A stretch of DNA of 64,000 nucleotides from Lasioglossum baleicum (Eukaryota; Arthropoda; Insecta; Hymenoptera; Halictidae): positions 682,001-746,000 of the forward strand of contig NC_134941.1 of NCBI RefSeq assembly GCF_051020765.1. The letters are read 5' to 3'. A program made the position numbers and the translations under genes. Numbering within the stretch: the first letter of the stretch is position 1; each line of letters begins with the position of its first letter. Below the pieces are notes generated by a model. It saw nothing but the letters and a program-made list of their open reading frames with translations, was not told where the DNA came from and ran no database searches. Shown here in pieces: positions 1 through 10,776 of this stretch.

Positions 1-28
1 TTTTAAAGGGCGTTCGAATACTTATGAG

Positions 29-230
29 TAGACTGCGGATCTTTATGCAAAATAAAAAAATGTTTGCATTGATTGCAGGAGATAGGAGCCAAATAGAAAT
101 TGTATTCTTCCTTGAATGATCCTATTAAGCTGAAGCTAACACATTGATGTCCTTAAATATTTATGACATGTCCACTGTTTTAAATTGTACGTACCCTTTT
201 TCGTCATACACGCATAAAATTCGCAGTTTA
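29..230. mobile_element. hAT-type MITE, copy 1
   Basis: A 202-bp non-coding element begins TAGACTGCGGATCTTTATGC and ends in the imperfect inverse (GCATAAAATTCGCAGTTTA). It is flanked by CTTATGAG (21-28) and CTTATGGG (231-238), an 8-bp target duplication with one mismatch. Eight-base duplications are typical of the hAT superfamily. Related copies lie at 8414-8614, 14968-15170, 24376-24571 and 35559-35761. It encodes nothing and would need a transposase from elsewhere. Confidence 0.75.
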
Positions 231-238
231 CTTATGGG

Positions 239-799
239 ACTGTGTGTAGGAAGTGATAGCCATTCACACCCAGATATAGGTACGAGAGGATTGATCTTTT
301 AGTAAAATGTCACTAAATTCTTGGATCTGCACTACCGTACCCACCACCGCACCGTGCGAGAGTTTATTCAAGCGCTATGCATAGGCGCAGATGTCCGCCG
401 ATGAACTTAATTGTTCGCGACAGGTGTTAGGCCAAGGTAACAAGTTTCGAGTCTTTACAGCCATCCAACTTTCGTTGACCGCTCAGGTAGCTCGACCTTT
501 TTTCCTGCACGTCCACCTGCTGACTGCACCTTTTCTTCTGAAAGAAAAATGCAAGGTTTGCAGGCGCGGTGACTTTCCGTCAGCCCAGGGTTTCTCATGC
601 ACCGATGCCGATGAAATCTCATCCGGGCGATAGCCGTTCTACTTTAGTTCTGCTCGTAAAATTCGAATATTTCGTGGAACTCGATTACAGGGGGCATTAT
701 CCCGACAGGCGGCATCTGTCAGCCGAGGGGCGATACTCGGGAACCAGTGAGAATCCGCTTCCTCAGGGAATTTCTTAAAATCTCTTTGTTCTTTCGTCG
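239..799. other. Unassigned stretch, no gene recognised
   Basis: More GC-rich than its surroundings. The open frames are short, overlap on both strands and contain no family motif I know. I see no inverted ends or tandem repeat. Confidence 0.4.
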
Positions 800-915
800 A
801 TTCCTTTTCTCTGTCCGGCTCACAGTTTTGTGTCGAAATCAAAGAACTTTCGATAGAAATCAGGTAGAGCGATAATTTTCTTTTTAATTGAAGTTGAAAT
901 ATTGCAGAATTTACT
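800..915. repeat. Half copy of the 39827-40337 foldback
   Basis: The block containing ATCAAAGAACTTTCGATAG, followed by a 'gttgaaatattgcagaat' type segment, matches one arm of the palindrome centred near 40090. Only one arm is present, so this is a truncated copy. Confidence 0.6.
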
Positions 916-978
916 TTCTTGAAAAAGAATGCAACCTGCTTGTACAGGGTGGGGCTTTTATCTTGACCACCTGGAATA

Positions 979-1611
979 CAGGGTGTCCCACGCAACTGGA
1001 ACAGGCTGTACCTCCCAAACGGTCGGGAGTAGAGGAAAATGTTATAAGAAAAAGTTGAATGGCATCAGACGGTGCATACTACGCTACTAATTTTAGGCAC
1101 TTTTGGACATAGGTGCATCAGAAAAATGCAACTGCACTTTTTCTTAAAATAGAAACCTACATTTTTGACTGCACCGATCGATGCAGTTTGTTGTGCTCTA
1201 CATAAAAGTACTTATGCCCTAAACTTATTCGTTAGGAAGTTATCGAAGCTAAAAGTTCTCTGATTTATAATGGAACATAACGTAGGTACTCCGGAACACT
1301 TGTCGAGACCGAAATAATTCAGTCAAATTTTAGTTTCGATAACTTCTTAACGAATAAGTTTAGGGCATAAGTATGTTAGTACTTTTATGTAGAGCACAAC
1401 AAACTGCATCGATTGGTGCAGTCAAAAATGTAGGTATCCATTTTTTAAAAAAGTGCAGTTGCATTTTTCTGATGCACTGATGCACAAAAGTGCATACAAT
1501 TAGTTGCGTAGTATGCACCGTCTGATGCCGTTCAACTTTTTCTTATAACATTTTCCTCTATTCCCGACCGTTTAGGAGGTACAGCCTGTTCCAGTTGTGC
1601 GGGACACCCTG
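979..1611. mobile_element. Foldback element, CAGGGTGTCCCAC family, copy 1
   Basis: Ends CAGGGTGTCCCACGCAACTG and its inverse, each bordered by TA (977-978, 1612-1613), as expected for Tc1/mariner-type insertion. The two arms of about 300 bp are inverted copies of each other with a centre near 1290, so the whole element would fold into one hairpin. Each arm contains a block around ATCGATGCAG. There is no coding sequence. A second copy is at 22382-22985. Confidence 0.75.
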
Positions 1612-1622
1612 TACACTGTACA

Positions 1623-2196
1623 CAGGGTGTTTCGTTTATCAGATAACGGAAATATCTTGTGACGCACTGAAGTTACGAAAAAAATCTGTATACAAAAATT
1701 GTTCGGTATGAAGGGTACAATCATACAGTCTAATTTTTTTAGGACTGAAATGGTGGGGAGGGGGGATTTCAAAGTCAAATTAAGTTTTTTAAATGGAATG
1801 TCCTATTTTTATACCATAGATTGATAGAGTATCAAATTCTGAATATAATAGTGTTGACCTTCATATGTCCTAAACCTAATAGTTAACGAGATATTATCGA
1901 AACAATTTTCTTTTTTCTTTGGATATCTCGTTAACTATTTGGTTTAGGACATATCACATTCAACACTTTTATACTCGGAATTTGATACTCTATCGATCTA
2001 TGGTATAAAAAATAGGACATTCCATTTAAAAAACTTCATTTAACTTTGAAATCCCCTCTCATCATCATTCTAGTGCTCAAAAAAATTAGACTATATGATT
2101 GTACCCTTCATACCAAACAATTTTTGTAAACAAGTTGTTTTCGTAACTTCAAAGCGTCACAAGATATTTCCGTTATCAGATAAACGAAACACCCTG
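1623..2196. mobile_element. Foldback element, CAGGGTGTTTCG family
   Basis: Starts CAGGGTGTTTCGTTTATCAG and ends in the inverse just before TA (2197-2198). The arms of roughly 280 bp pair across a centre near 1915, where TTAACGAGATATTATCGAAA meets its inverse. It lies a few bases from the preceding foldback. The internal segments near 1800 and 2000 (AAATGGAATG and the ATTGATAGAGT block) resemble the element at 21689-22273, so the two families are related. Confidence 0.72.
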
Positions 2197-2198
2197 TA

Positions 2199-3344
2199 CT
2201 TTAGAAACCCTGCGTAACTTGTGCCTGGTAGCAAAAAATTACCATATAAAATTGAAGAACACTTTTCTTTGTTTAGCAATATACAGTAAAATTTCGCTGT
2301 ATGTATAAGTGAATATGAATCTCATTCTTCATTGGATATCGAAATTGTGATTTTATGTAGTCAGAAATGAAAATTTGTATGGCTCCATCTTTTTCAAGGG
2401 CTCATTTTAAAGGGGAAACTTCAAGGAATATAAAAATTTTTCGACATTATAAAGTTGATTTTCGAGGTTGAACAAATTATTTTGCAATAGCCCAATCCTT
2501 TCCGAATAAAACAAAAAAGAATGTAGCTCAATCGGACAAACAGTTCCTGAGATAAAAATTCGTAAGTGTACTGTTTTCGCCAGAATGGGCAAAAATTGAA
2601 AACTTTGAAGGCCTGCCATTTCTAAAAAAAATTCGAAACCGGCAAAATGATGACTTAAACCACCCCTAATTTCACACGACTACAACATATTTCATTTAGA
2701 ACAAAATCGACGATGGTGCCTGCAAAAAGTGACCTATTTGGCATGGAATGACCCCTTTAAATTATATCTACATTTACGCTGCAGAATGTTCTATTCTGTA
2801 TAAAAAGTTTTGGTGAGCTTCGGAAATTCGAAGTTGGCGATTCTGTATCCATTGGAGCTCCTTTCGGGTCGTCATGGGACTAAATATATTCCGCATGGTC
2901 TGAATATTTATTCTTCGAGTCATTCCGATGGATCCTCATCTAGGGGGTCACGGTTCTTCTCCTCTATACATTTCCAATTGCGATAACAATAATATTACGC
3001 CGCATTGTTCGCACGAACTGCAACTCGTGAGATTGGAACGGAGCGTGACCGTACCGTGTTTCTGAACTGGATCTTTCTGCTGTTCAGATTGACCTAACAA
3101 AATGATATCACGATTCTTACCAGATAAATCTGCACCGCCTGGATGACTTTTCAGCCAGAACGTCGAGCTATTGATCAGATAACAAAACCATTCTCATTAT
3201 AAAAACAGCATCGCAACCGGATTCCAGATGGAAATGTATGAAAGTACCATTACGTTTAGGGTAAGAACAGGTGTGCTTTTTATGCTCGTAGCACACGTTG
3301 ATTTTCCAACGAGCGTATTATGGAAATGGAAACCGAGGGTAAAC
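2199..3344. other. Non-coding stretch, partly transposon-like
   Basis: 2330-2760 has the composition of CAGGGTG-type element interiors and ends near 'catggaatgacccc', but I could not find its partner end. 2761-3344 looks single-copy within the window. I recognise no exon or domain in either part. Confidence 0.35.
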
Positions 3345-3815
3345 CTTTCCTTGTGTAACCAGAAATTTTTGCTCTTCTACTATAAATTTTTGCTTTTTTC
3401 CTATGTTATCCAGTAGATTTTAGACGAGAAGATACGAGAAATCCAAGTTTCGATCCTGGAGGATCAATGGTTCAAAAGTTATAAATGTTTAAAGTTGAAC
3501 GATTTCCAGTGTTTTTGTAGTGCGTAGTGACGGTGACACCACAAGCACGCGCTGATGCTTATCACTTATCACGTAGATAAGGGTTTCTCGTCGGTGTTTA
3601 TCACGTCGGTAAGCGGCGCGCGACCGTCACTGCACACAATATGGCGGTGCTAACCTGTCAAAAATACTGGAACTCGCTCAACTTTAAACATTTATAACTT
3701 TTGAACCATTGATTCTCCAGGATCGAAACTTGGATATCTCACATCTTCTCGTCCAAATGTACTGGATAACATAGGAAAAAGGCAAAAATTTCTAGTTGAG
3801 CAAGGAAAAGAACAG
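3345..3815. mobile_element. Foldback MITE with TTTCGATCC arms, copy 1
   Basis: Two arms of about 230 bp run in opposite directions. One holds AGTTTCGATCCTGGAGGATC near 3448 and the other its inverse near 3715. The GC-rich loop at 3515-3650 includes CGCGACCGTCACTG and 'atatggcggtgc'. Related copies are at 23879-24295 and, as one arm only, at 51942-52190. The outer end seems to be related to GGCTGCTCTTTACTTTACC as seen in the other copies. No coding sequence. Confidence 0.68.
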
Positions 3816-4009
3816 CCGAAACTGTTGTTAATGGTAGAGTAAAGTCTTGATCTAAGCCGGACGAAGCTGTACGATCTTAGTCAGTTGGCCTACGGTAATC
3901 CGATACGGGGTCGGGTATATCAGTGTGAACCACTACTAATTCAATTACAAAACTTCTTTATTTTTCATTATTTATTTATAAGACTTTCACCAACTTGTTT
4001 GTAGCATTT
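3816..4009. other. Short unassigned spacer
   Basis: I see nothing recognisable between the foldback and the Helitron; one AT-rich segment near 3950. Confidence 0.3.
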
Positions 4010-4133
4010 TTAACTTCCCGATTTTATAGGGAAGTTATTGTAATGACCCCGAAAATCGAAAATCGATTTTTTAGCAGATCTACACGTTTCAAGGTCATTG
4101 CAGACATATTACACTATTTTCAGCAAAATGTTC

Positions 4134-4135
<2 letters not shown>

Positions 4136-4170
<35 letters not shown>
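4136..4170. repeat. (TG)n microsatellite
   Basis: About 17 uninterrupted TG units inside the left part of the Helitron, followed by an imperfect CG/TG tail. Confidence 0.95.
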
Positions 4171-4175
<5 letters not shown>

Positions 4176-4487
4176 GCGCGTATGGCCGTTTCTATGTAAT
4201 CAAATTTTTCGTTAACGTTTTCAGAAAAAGTAACAACGCGATCAGGATGATGAATGATGCAATCGATGTGCCCCGCTGTAACTTAGAGCTGATTAGATTT
4301 TGGTCCATTTTGGTCAAGTAGTTTTTTAGTTTTTTTAGTTTTTTTCGAAAGAAGTTCATTCAACAATGCAATTTATACGAGACAACGGAAAGTTTCCACC
4401 GAAGAAACAAACGTATTTACACAAAAAATTTTTTTTCAATTTTTTTTTTAAATTAAAAAAAAAATTTTTTTTTTTAAAATTTTTTTT

Positions 4488-5136
4488 GTGCCTTACGACG
4501 AATTTTACGCTTACATTAATCGAAAATTAACCCAATGCAAGAGTGAGTTAATCATCTCTACTGCCGAGAATACATTTTCGAAGAATATCGATGAAAGTGC
4601 AAAAAAATTTATATTACAATCTTTAAAAACACAATCAGTTCAAAACGAATTATTAACTGAGATTAAATTGAAAATTAATATAAAATATATGATAATTAAT
4701 AACATTGATGTTGAAAACGGATTGGTTAATGGAGCACACATGCGGAATATTAAAATTTATTACTTTTCAAGAAAATACTAAAATTTCGTCTATATTGTGG
4801 TTAGATTTATAATAGGCCAGAGTACGAGTGAAAGTAAGAACTCGTTATCGTGATTATATGAAAAATGCCAATATTGATCAAAATTTTACACCAATAATAA
4901 AAATATCGAATCAAGTAAATATGTCGAGTGAGGAAAAATATCAAATCACACGTAGTCAATTTCCAGTGGTTCCTGCTGAAGCGATTACGATTCATAAAAG
5001 TCAGGGACAAACATACGAGAAAGTATGTTTGGATTTTAAAAAATCAGAAAGGCGAACTTTACAAATTTTGTATTTAGCACTGAGCAGAGTTTCAAAATTG
5101 AGCGCGATTTATATATTTTCGGACAATTTAAATTAA
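4488..5136 (+). pseudogene. Helitron Pif1-like helicase, C-terminal remnant
   Basis: Two reading frames together give the end of the Helitron-encoded Pif1 family 5'-to-3' DNA helicase. The first (4488-4781) ends with a segment matching the 'N-x-D-x-x-x-GLVNGA' region near 4705-4740. The second (4828-5136) has AEAITIHKSQGQTYEKV followed by LYLALSRVSKL, the characteristic last helicase motifs (SF1 motifs V and VI). The frames are separated by a stop and a frame change around 4780-4830. The Walker A and Rep/HUH parts are missing. In a complete Helitron this enzyme unwinds DNA during rolling-circle transposition. Here it cannot be functional. Confidence 0.85.
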
Positions 5137-5461
5137 CAGTATCGAAGAATACCAAGATCAATACTGCAAACCCGGATAATGAGGAGTTGTATCGTTTGCG
5201 AAAAACTAATTAAGACAATTTATTTTGCAACATTAGTATGCTATAACAAGGAACCAAGCGAACAACGAGCCTACGATGTTCGTTTAATGCGACGCCATAT
5301 AGCAAACATTTTGATAAGTAGAAAACTATTGAATTTCCCTGAAAACGTATAATTTTCTTAAAAATTACACTTAATAATGATAATAATATACTGCAACTAA
5401 CGAATCGGGAAGTTCTTTGTGTGGCTCGAGGAGAGTCACACACCAAATAACATCCGTACCA

Positions 5462-5551
5462 CTAACCCTCTCGCGAGCTCGCAAAGCGAGCGAGCTACGA
5501 CAACCCTACTTGCGAAGCTCGCGAAGCGAGCGAGCAACAACACCCCTCTAG
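5462..5551 (+). other. Helitron 3' terminal hairpins and CTAG end
   Basis: Two near-identical GCGAGC-rich hairpin blocks stand about 55 bp apart; the second precedes the CTAG terminus. A Helitron normally has one terminal hairpin, so the upstream block may be an older 3' end that was bypassed. Confidence 0.65.
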
Positions 5552-5607
5552 TTCTTATTAAAATGACGCTAAACACGATATAATTTCAACTGTATTTTGT
5601 GGTTTAA

Positions 5608-6433
5608 CCCTTTGCACTCGGAGCTGCTTTAAGGGGGCCGTCTCTTAGCAGATGACGGTCGAGCGTGAACACTCACACACCGCTAGAGTACACTCACACA
5701 CCGCTAGACTAGAATTGCTGGGATCAGGGAAATGGGTTCTGATTTCTCGATAATGCAAAGACGGGGGTTTTTATTAGTCAAAATCGCTAGATAAAAGATC
5801 AATCTAGCGCGCTGTTTGCTTCAAAAGTCGTTCTTTTACGTTTCCGAGCAATGATTTTGCAATATTCGGCTGCATGTTGCCCGTCGGAGAGGCTAGTACG
5901 CCGGCGTGACTGTAGCGCCATCTGACGGGCAACATGCAGCCGAATATTGCAAAATCATTGCTCGGAAACGTAAAAGAACGACTTTTGAAGCAAACAGCGC
6001 GCTAGATTGATCTTTTATCTAGTGATTTTGACTAATAAAAACCCCCGTCTTTGCATTATCGAGAAATCAGAACCCATTTCCCTGATCCTAGCAATTCTCG
6101 CGTACGTATACGTGGTCTGGCGGTGTGTGAGTGTACTCTAGCGGTGTGTGAGTGTTCACGCTTGACCGTCATCTGCTAGGAGACGGCCCCCTTAACTCGA
6201 AAATTAAACATTTCTTTCGATTTTGAATAATTCCATTCTATGTATCATTATTCAAAATATTGTTTACATTAAAAAATATGTCTGTATCTAATCAATTATT
6301 GAACATTTAGGCATTGTATGAGGTATTACACCAATTTCATATCCGTACAATTTAAAAAATCATAGGGAATGGAATTATTATAGGTCCGAAGAAACGTTTC
6401 ATTTTCGAATTAAAATTGCTCAACTGTTAAGGG
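5608..6433. mobile_element. piggyBac-like MITE (outer)
   Basis: Flanked by TTAA at 5604-5607 and 6434-6437, with ends CCCTTTGCACTCGG and, inverted, CCCTTAACAG. TTAA targets and CCC-starting ends are typical of piggyBac. It is non-coding and is itself interrupted by a second TTAA-flanked element (5633-6191). Confidence 0.6.
5633..6191. mobile_element. TTAA-flanked foldback nested in the outer MITE
   Basis: Ends GGGGGCCGTCTCTTAGCAGA and the near-exact inverse, bordered by TTAA at 5629-5632 and 6192-6195. The arms are about 250 bp and highly similar; the loop (5875-5930) contains GCGCCATCTGACGGGCAAC. The repeat ACTCACACACCGCTAGA occurs twice in tandem near 5670-5710. Four-base TTAA duplication suggests piggyBac or another TTAA-using group. 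Confidence 0.7.
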
Positions 6434-6435
6434 TT

Positions 6436-6605
6436 AATAATTGATGAGGCTGTTGGAATAAGTTTTCGTACAATTTGAGAGAACCAACAAAAAACAATGA
6501 AAAAAGTGCTAAAGGTTAACAATTGATGAGGCTGTTGCAATAAACAGGCAGCTTTCGTATAATTTGAGTGAACCAACAAAAGACGATGAAAAATCAAGAA
6601 CTCTC
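6436..6605. repeat. Two-copy direct repeat of about 80 bp
   Basis: The block TTAATAATTGATGAGGCTGT ... AACCAACAAAA ... CAATGAAAAA recurs immediately downstream with small differences. Confidence 0.75.
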
Positions 6606-7030
6606 TCAAACGTGCAACAAATTTGCACTTTTTGGGTCCTTTGATTTTAGAACTCTTTTATACAATTAGGAACATAACTGATCACACACACTTTAAATCA
6701 GAATAACTTCTTTATGAATGGACCAAACGACTGCAATTTCTCTGCAAAGCTAGAAGAACTAGTTTAGTACATGACGTCTAATAAAAATTTATTTTTACAA
6801 CTTTTTTAGCTGGTTCAATAACGAAAATTTCAAAGAGGGACGTTTTGTAAATTCGTATAAATTATATACGTTCTGAAAATTTCATTGAAATTGATTATTT
6901 GGTTTACGAATTATAAACGATCAAAAGTAATAAAATACGACTTTCGACGTATAACTGCCATTTTTACCACATTTGATCGTTTATAATTCGTAAACCAATT
7001 AACCAATTTCAATGAAATTTTCAGAACGTA

Positions 7031-7686
7031 CAATAAACCACGAAAATGTTTGAACGCACTTTAATGCAGTATAACTTTTTTATGATCGCACCAATTAACC
7101 TGACCTTTTTTTGTGCAATTGGAAGAATTGATTTACCAAATGACATGAGAAAGTAAAAGAGGCACCATTTATAACTTTTTTATTAGGGCCCGTAATGAAA
7201 ATTCAAAATATATATATGTTTCGTAGATGTATGTTAGTTATACACATGCTGAAAATTTCATCGAAATCGGTTGACGCGGGAAAGAACGACACGCATGGAA
7301 AGATGTAAGAATCTGTGGATTTTAAGCAGAAACTGACCAAAAGTCGCAAAAAAACCTATGATTTTCACTAAAAACCACTTGCAGCTCTTGGGATTTTAAT
7401 GAAATTTTAGCATGTGTATAATTAACATAGATCTACAACACATATATTTTAAATTATCATTAAGGGCTCAAATAAAAATGTTTAAAAAAATGCTTTTTTT
7501 TATTTTTGCATGTAACCTTGTAAATTGTAATTTTTGGAAAATCTTTCTTGCAGATCATTTAGTAAATCAATGCTTCTAATTGCTTGCAAAACATCAAGTC
7601 GCGCGCGCGCGCGCGCGTTTGGTACAATTATAAAAAAATTATTCAGGTTTAAAGTGCGTTCAAATACTTTCGTGGGGGGTTCACTG
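7031..7686. mobile_element. Tc1-like MITE family B, copy 1
   Basis: Bordered by TA (7029-7030, 7687-7688). One end reads CCACGAAAATGTTTGAACGC and the other the inverse of GAAAGTATTTGAACGCAC. The interior contains CATGAGAAAGTAAAAGAGGC and 'gaaatcggttgacgcgg' blocks that also occur in the second copy at 54210-55672. The right part holds a (CG)n run at 7599-7617. Non-coding. Confidence 0.7.
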
Positions 7687-7859
7687 TATATAATTTATAC
7701 GAGTTTACAATATCTTTCAAGTTCAATCTTTCAATCTCAATCTTTCAAATTCTCGTTATTGGTCCAGCTAAAAAGGTTGTAAAGATCAATTTTTACTATT
7801 GTTTTCCACAATTTTGACCAAATGCATTTTTTCAACATATTTATTATTATTACATATAC

Positions 7860-8325
7860 AGGGTGGACGATTTATCTGAAGACATTGAAATATCTCGAGA
7901 ACTATGCATCGGATCAAAACAAGTGGGTAATGAAAGTTGTTCGTCGCGAAGGGGGACATCCAATGATACCAAACTTGCCCCCCCCCCGCCGCTCCCTTGG
8001 GGTGGTGGTGGGGAAGGTAAAAAACTAAAATCTCATTGCATATTTGGAATCTCCAGAAAAAAATACCCAAATTTGACCTAGGAGTTTTTGCATTTTGGTT
8101 CACAGATGACGCTGTAATGGACAAAAATCAAAATGGGTAAAAAATTGTTGAAAATTGGGGATATCTCGAGAAGTACACATCAGATCAGAAAAACAAAAGT
8201 AGACGTATTTGATATTTTTAAAAATGCTATTCAATAACACCATAATTGACCCCCCCACCACCACCTCCTGAGGGGGGGGAGGGAATTATTTGGAAATCTT
8301 CAATGGGAAACCCCATATAATTAAT
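7860..8325. mobile_element. CAGGGTGGACG element with internal direct repeat
   Basis: Begins CAGGGTGGACGATTTATCTG after TA. Two direct blocks resemble each other: one near 7890 with ATATCTCGAGAACTATGCATC leading to a C-rich run at 7978-7988, the other near 8160 with ATATCTCGAGAAGTACACATC leading to a C/G-rich run at 8250-8282. The far terminus is not clear. No coding sequence seen. Confidence 0.5.
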
Positions 8326-8413
8326 TCTTCTAGCCTTACAAAGAAATTGAAGTAGTTTGGTCCATTCATAACAAAGTTATTCGGATGTAAAGTGTGTGTG
8401 TGTGTGTGATCAG

Positions 8414-8614
8414 TAGACTGCGGATCTTTATGCAAAATAAAAAATGTTTGCATACATTGCAAGACACAGGAGCGAAGTAAAACTTCCTTTCTTCTTTTAA
8501 TTGTCTGATTAAGCTGAAGCCAATACGCTGTTGTCTTTAAATCTTTTTAATATGTCCACTACTTTAAATTGTGCTTACCGATTTTTGTCATAAATGCATA
8601 AAACCCGCAGCCTA
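8414..8614. mobile_element. hAT-type MITE, copy 2
   Basis: 201 bp, same family as 29-230, with an exact 8-bp target duplication GTGATCAG at 8406-8413 and 8615-8622. It sits inside the terminus of the family A element, between the (GT)n run and the TTA-flanked foldback that follows. Confidence 0.85.
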
Positions 8615-8625
8615 GTGATCAGTTA

Positions 8626-9694
8626 AGGTCGTCGCCCACTAGACCGCACCACACCAGCACCGCACCGGCGTTTTCAGTGGCGCTCACCACTACAACGGTC
8701 TGGGTTAGGTCGTTCGAAGCGTTACGGCGCGGCGCACAGTGGGTAAAATCGACGTTCTAGCTGTTCACGCCTATTTCACCATTATTTCAATACATAAAGA
8801 CCACATTAAATAGGTCGTTGGATTCGTCTTGCCGTCAGCTATAACATTATTGAATAAAAAATATATAGTTATAAATAAATAATGAAGGTGACCACAATTT
8901 TTTATTGAAAAAAAATTTTTTTGGAAATTTTTTGTATTGATATTTGTAAAAGACTGTGTACTGATTACTTTTCGTAGGAAACATTTTTTTGTCACACCAC
9001 CGGAAATGTCCGAAAACTCGTGTGAATAATGAATAATTTGGCCACGATTTCGATCGAACTCACCACTGTGCGGGTGTCACGCGACGCTTTAAACTATCAT
9101 AACTTCGGATAATGGATTATACTGGAACTAAATTTTGCACGATCTTTTAGAGGAGATCTTGCCGAAAATGTTCCACTTTGTCAGAACATGGACATCCCCG
9201 GACATTTTAACTTATCCCTTGTCAAAGGTGAAAAACTTCGACAATTTTCCTTAGTTGATTAAATATTTTTTTTTATAATAAATTATGAACAATGATGTTT
9301 AGTTCCTGTTGCGTTCTCAACATAGATATACATTCTTCATATAAAAAAAAATTGGTCACTTAATCTTCAGTAGGTTTTCCAGGACATCATTATGAAGACA
9401 AGGAATTTTTTCGGTGATAAATCGTATCTGAAAAAGTTTGATCTTTGAATGTTTATTGTAACGAGAGTTTTTAATAGCTTTAATTAATATTATCGTTTTC
9501 GAATGTAATAGACATTTAAGAAACATTGTGCATTCGTTAAAAATCGATATGAGGACTTCGAGTTTTCAGCCGGTGAACAGCTAGAACGTCGATTTCACCC
9601 ACTGTGCGGCGCGGCAAACGGCCGTGCTAGTGGTGAGCGCCACTGAAAACGCTGGTGCGGTGCTGGTGTGGGGCGATCTAGTGTGCAGCGACCT
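8626..9694. mobile_element. TTA-flanked 1.07-kb foldback-like element
   Basis: Inverted ends AGGTCGTCGCCCACTAGAC and AGGTCGCTGCACACTAGATC are bordered by TTA at 8623-8625 and 9695-9697. Removing the element (and the adjacent hAT MITE) restores the family A terminus. A 3-bp TTA duplication fits PIF/Harbinger. Inside the ends lies a CAGTGGCGCTCACCAC block and then ACAGTGGGTAAAATCGACGT on both sides. A second copy of the inner part only is at 40418-41290. No intact gene inside. Confidence 0.6.
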
Positions 9695-9712
9695 TTATGC
9701 TCCTAACTGTAA

Positions 9713-10099
9713 CTGCTTCTTGTCCGATGTTGCCTGTATCAAGACGTACAAAAATATGATGGTGTTTCTCGCTGCGGTGTCGGGATTTCATATATGCTTT
9801 CTTAACACTAATTTACTTGCACTAAAGTACGTGTAATATATTCTCTAGAGACAGTATAAACGATTTATCGCCATGCATGGCAGCATACTTCTCTAGTACC
9901 TCTACAGATTACCCATTCCCCGCTAGCCGCTACACTACACCGCTACGTGTTCCGCCGCGCCGTGACGCCCCCTGCCATCTGTTTACATGGCCGTATCAGC
10001 ACATATTGGAGCCTAGTTCTCATCACTTTCACTAATACAGTGCATATCAGAAGTTTATACGCACTGTAAAACGTACGACCATTTTGATGACTACAAAAA
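9713..10099. other. Unassigned stretch
   Basis: GC-rich segment near 9905-9990 and a short inverted pair ACAGTGC/GCACTGT around 10035-10070. I recognise no coding segment. Confidence 0.3.
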
Positions 10100-10449
10100 C
10101 TGTTTCGAAGCTTCTCCAAATTTTAATAACGAATTTAATTAAGAATTTTCAAAATTTATAAGGAATGGCGATATTGTCTTTCAAGGTGATCTGAAAGTCA
10201 TCGTATAGCAGGTCGTTGAATTCGTTTCGACGTCGCCTACAATATTATGAAGTTAAAAATACCCAGTTCCATTTAAAGATATGACAGCGACCTTGATTTT
10301 TTGTTGAAAATCGATTTTTTAAAAATTTAAAATATTGCAATTTCTTGTCGGTTACATACTGATTAACTTTGGTACGAAACACTTTTCTGTTCGACTATCC
10401 GAAGGGGGTGAAAAATCGTGGGGACTCTTTTGTGACTCACCCTGTATAC
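10100..10449. mobile_element. One end of a CAGGGTGAGTC-type element
   Basis: Ends at GACTCACCCTGTATA. Internal blocks (AGGTCGTTGAATTCGTTTCG and TTCCATTTAAAGATATGACA) match the plan of the other CAGGGTG elements. The opposite end is missing. Confidence 0.5.
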
Positions 10450-10540
10450 AATGTATAAATATATCATATATTAGAATTCGAAATCGTTGAAAAATTTTAA
10501 AAATTGAACATGTCATTATATTATTTCTGCTCTATTAAAA

Positions 10541-10776
10541 TCATTCCGTCCCTCGTATCAATTTGACACAATTTTCCCGAAATAAGTTACACTGTTCTGT
10601 TTTTTGCAGGTAAAGTTGCCCGAAACTTCGTAACTTTTATTTTTTTAATACGAAACACAACCGAAGAACCTAGGATGCGAATGTTAACTCATCAATTTTA
10701 ATAAAAAAAAGCTGTTAGCATGTTATTTCATCGATCTTTTACCGCTGTGTCAATTTGACGCCGAGGAACAGATTCA
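10541..10776. mobile_element. CCGTCCCTCG MITE, copy 1
   Basis: About 235 bp with inverted ends around ATTCCGTCCCTCGTATCAAT and GTCAATTTGACGCCGAGGAA. The same family occurs inverted at 60484-60690. The interior is AT-rich and non-coding. Confidence 0.65.

Larger units (their letters stand above)
4010..5551 (+). mobile_element. Decayed Helitron
   Basis: The left part carries ACTTCCCGATTTTATAGGGA and downstream sequence that I associate with insect Helitrons; the exact 5' end is uncertain. Remnants of a Pif1-type helicase follow at 4488-5136. The right end has two GC-rich hairpins built from GCGAAGCGAGCGAG units (near 5470-5535) and then CTAG at 5548-5551 followed by T. Hairpin, CTRR end and insertion before T are the standard Helitron signature. 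At about 1.5 kb it lacks the Rep domain and most of the helicase, so it is an internally deleted, non-autonomous copy. Confidence 0.75.
6650..8408. mobile_element. Tc1-like MITE family A, composite copy
   Basis: Left arm (from about 6665) and right arm (to about 8405) carry inverted versions of a segment with 'catttcatgaatggaccaaac', 'ctagaagaactagtttagta' and 'cgaaaatttcaa' type blocks. Related sequence recurs at 14205-14570 and 19550-19885. The family terminus reads GATCAGTT..GCTCCTAACTGTA, seen intact near 14560 and, displaced by insertions, at 9698-9712. This copy is split by a family B element (7031-7686) and a CAGGGTGG element (7860-8325). No protein is encoded. Confidence 0.55.
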
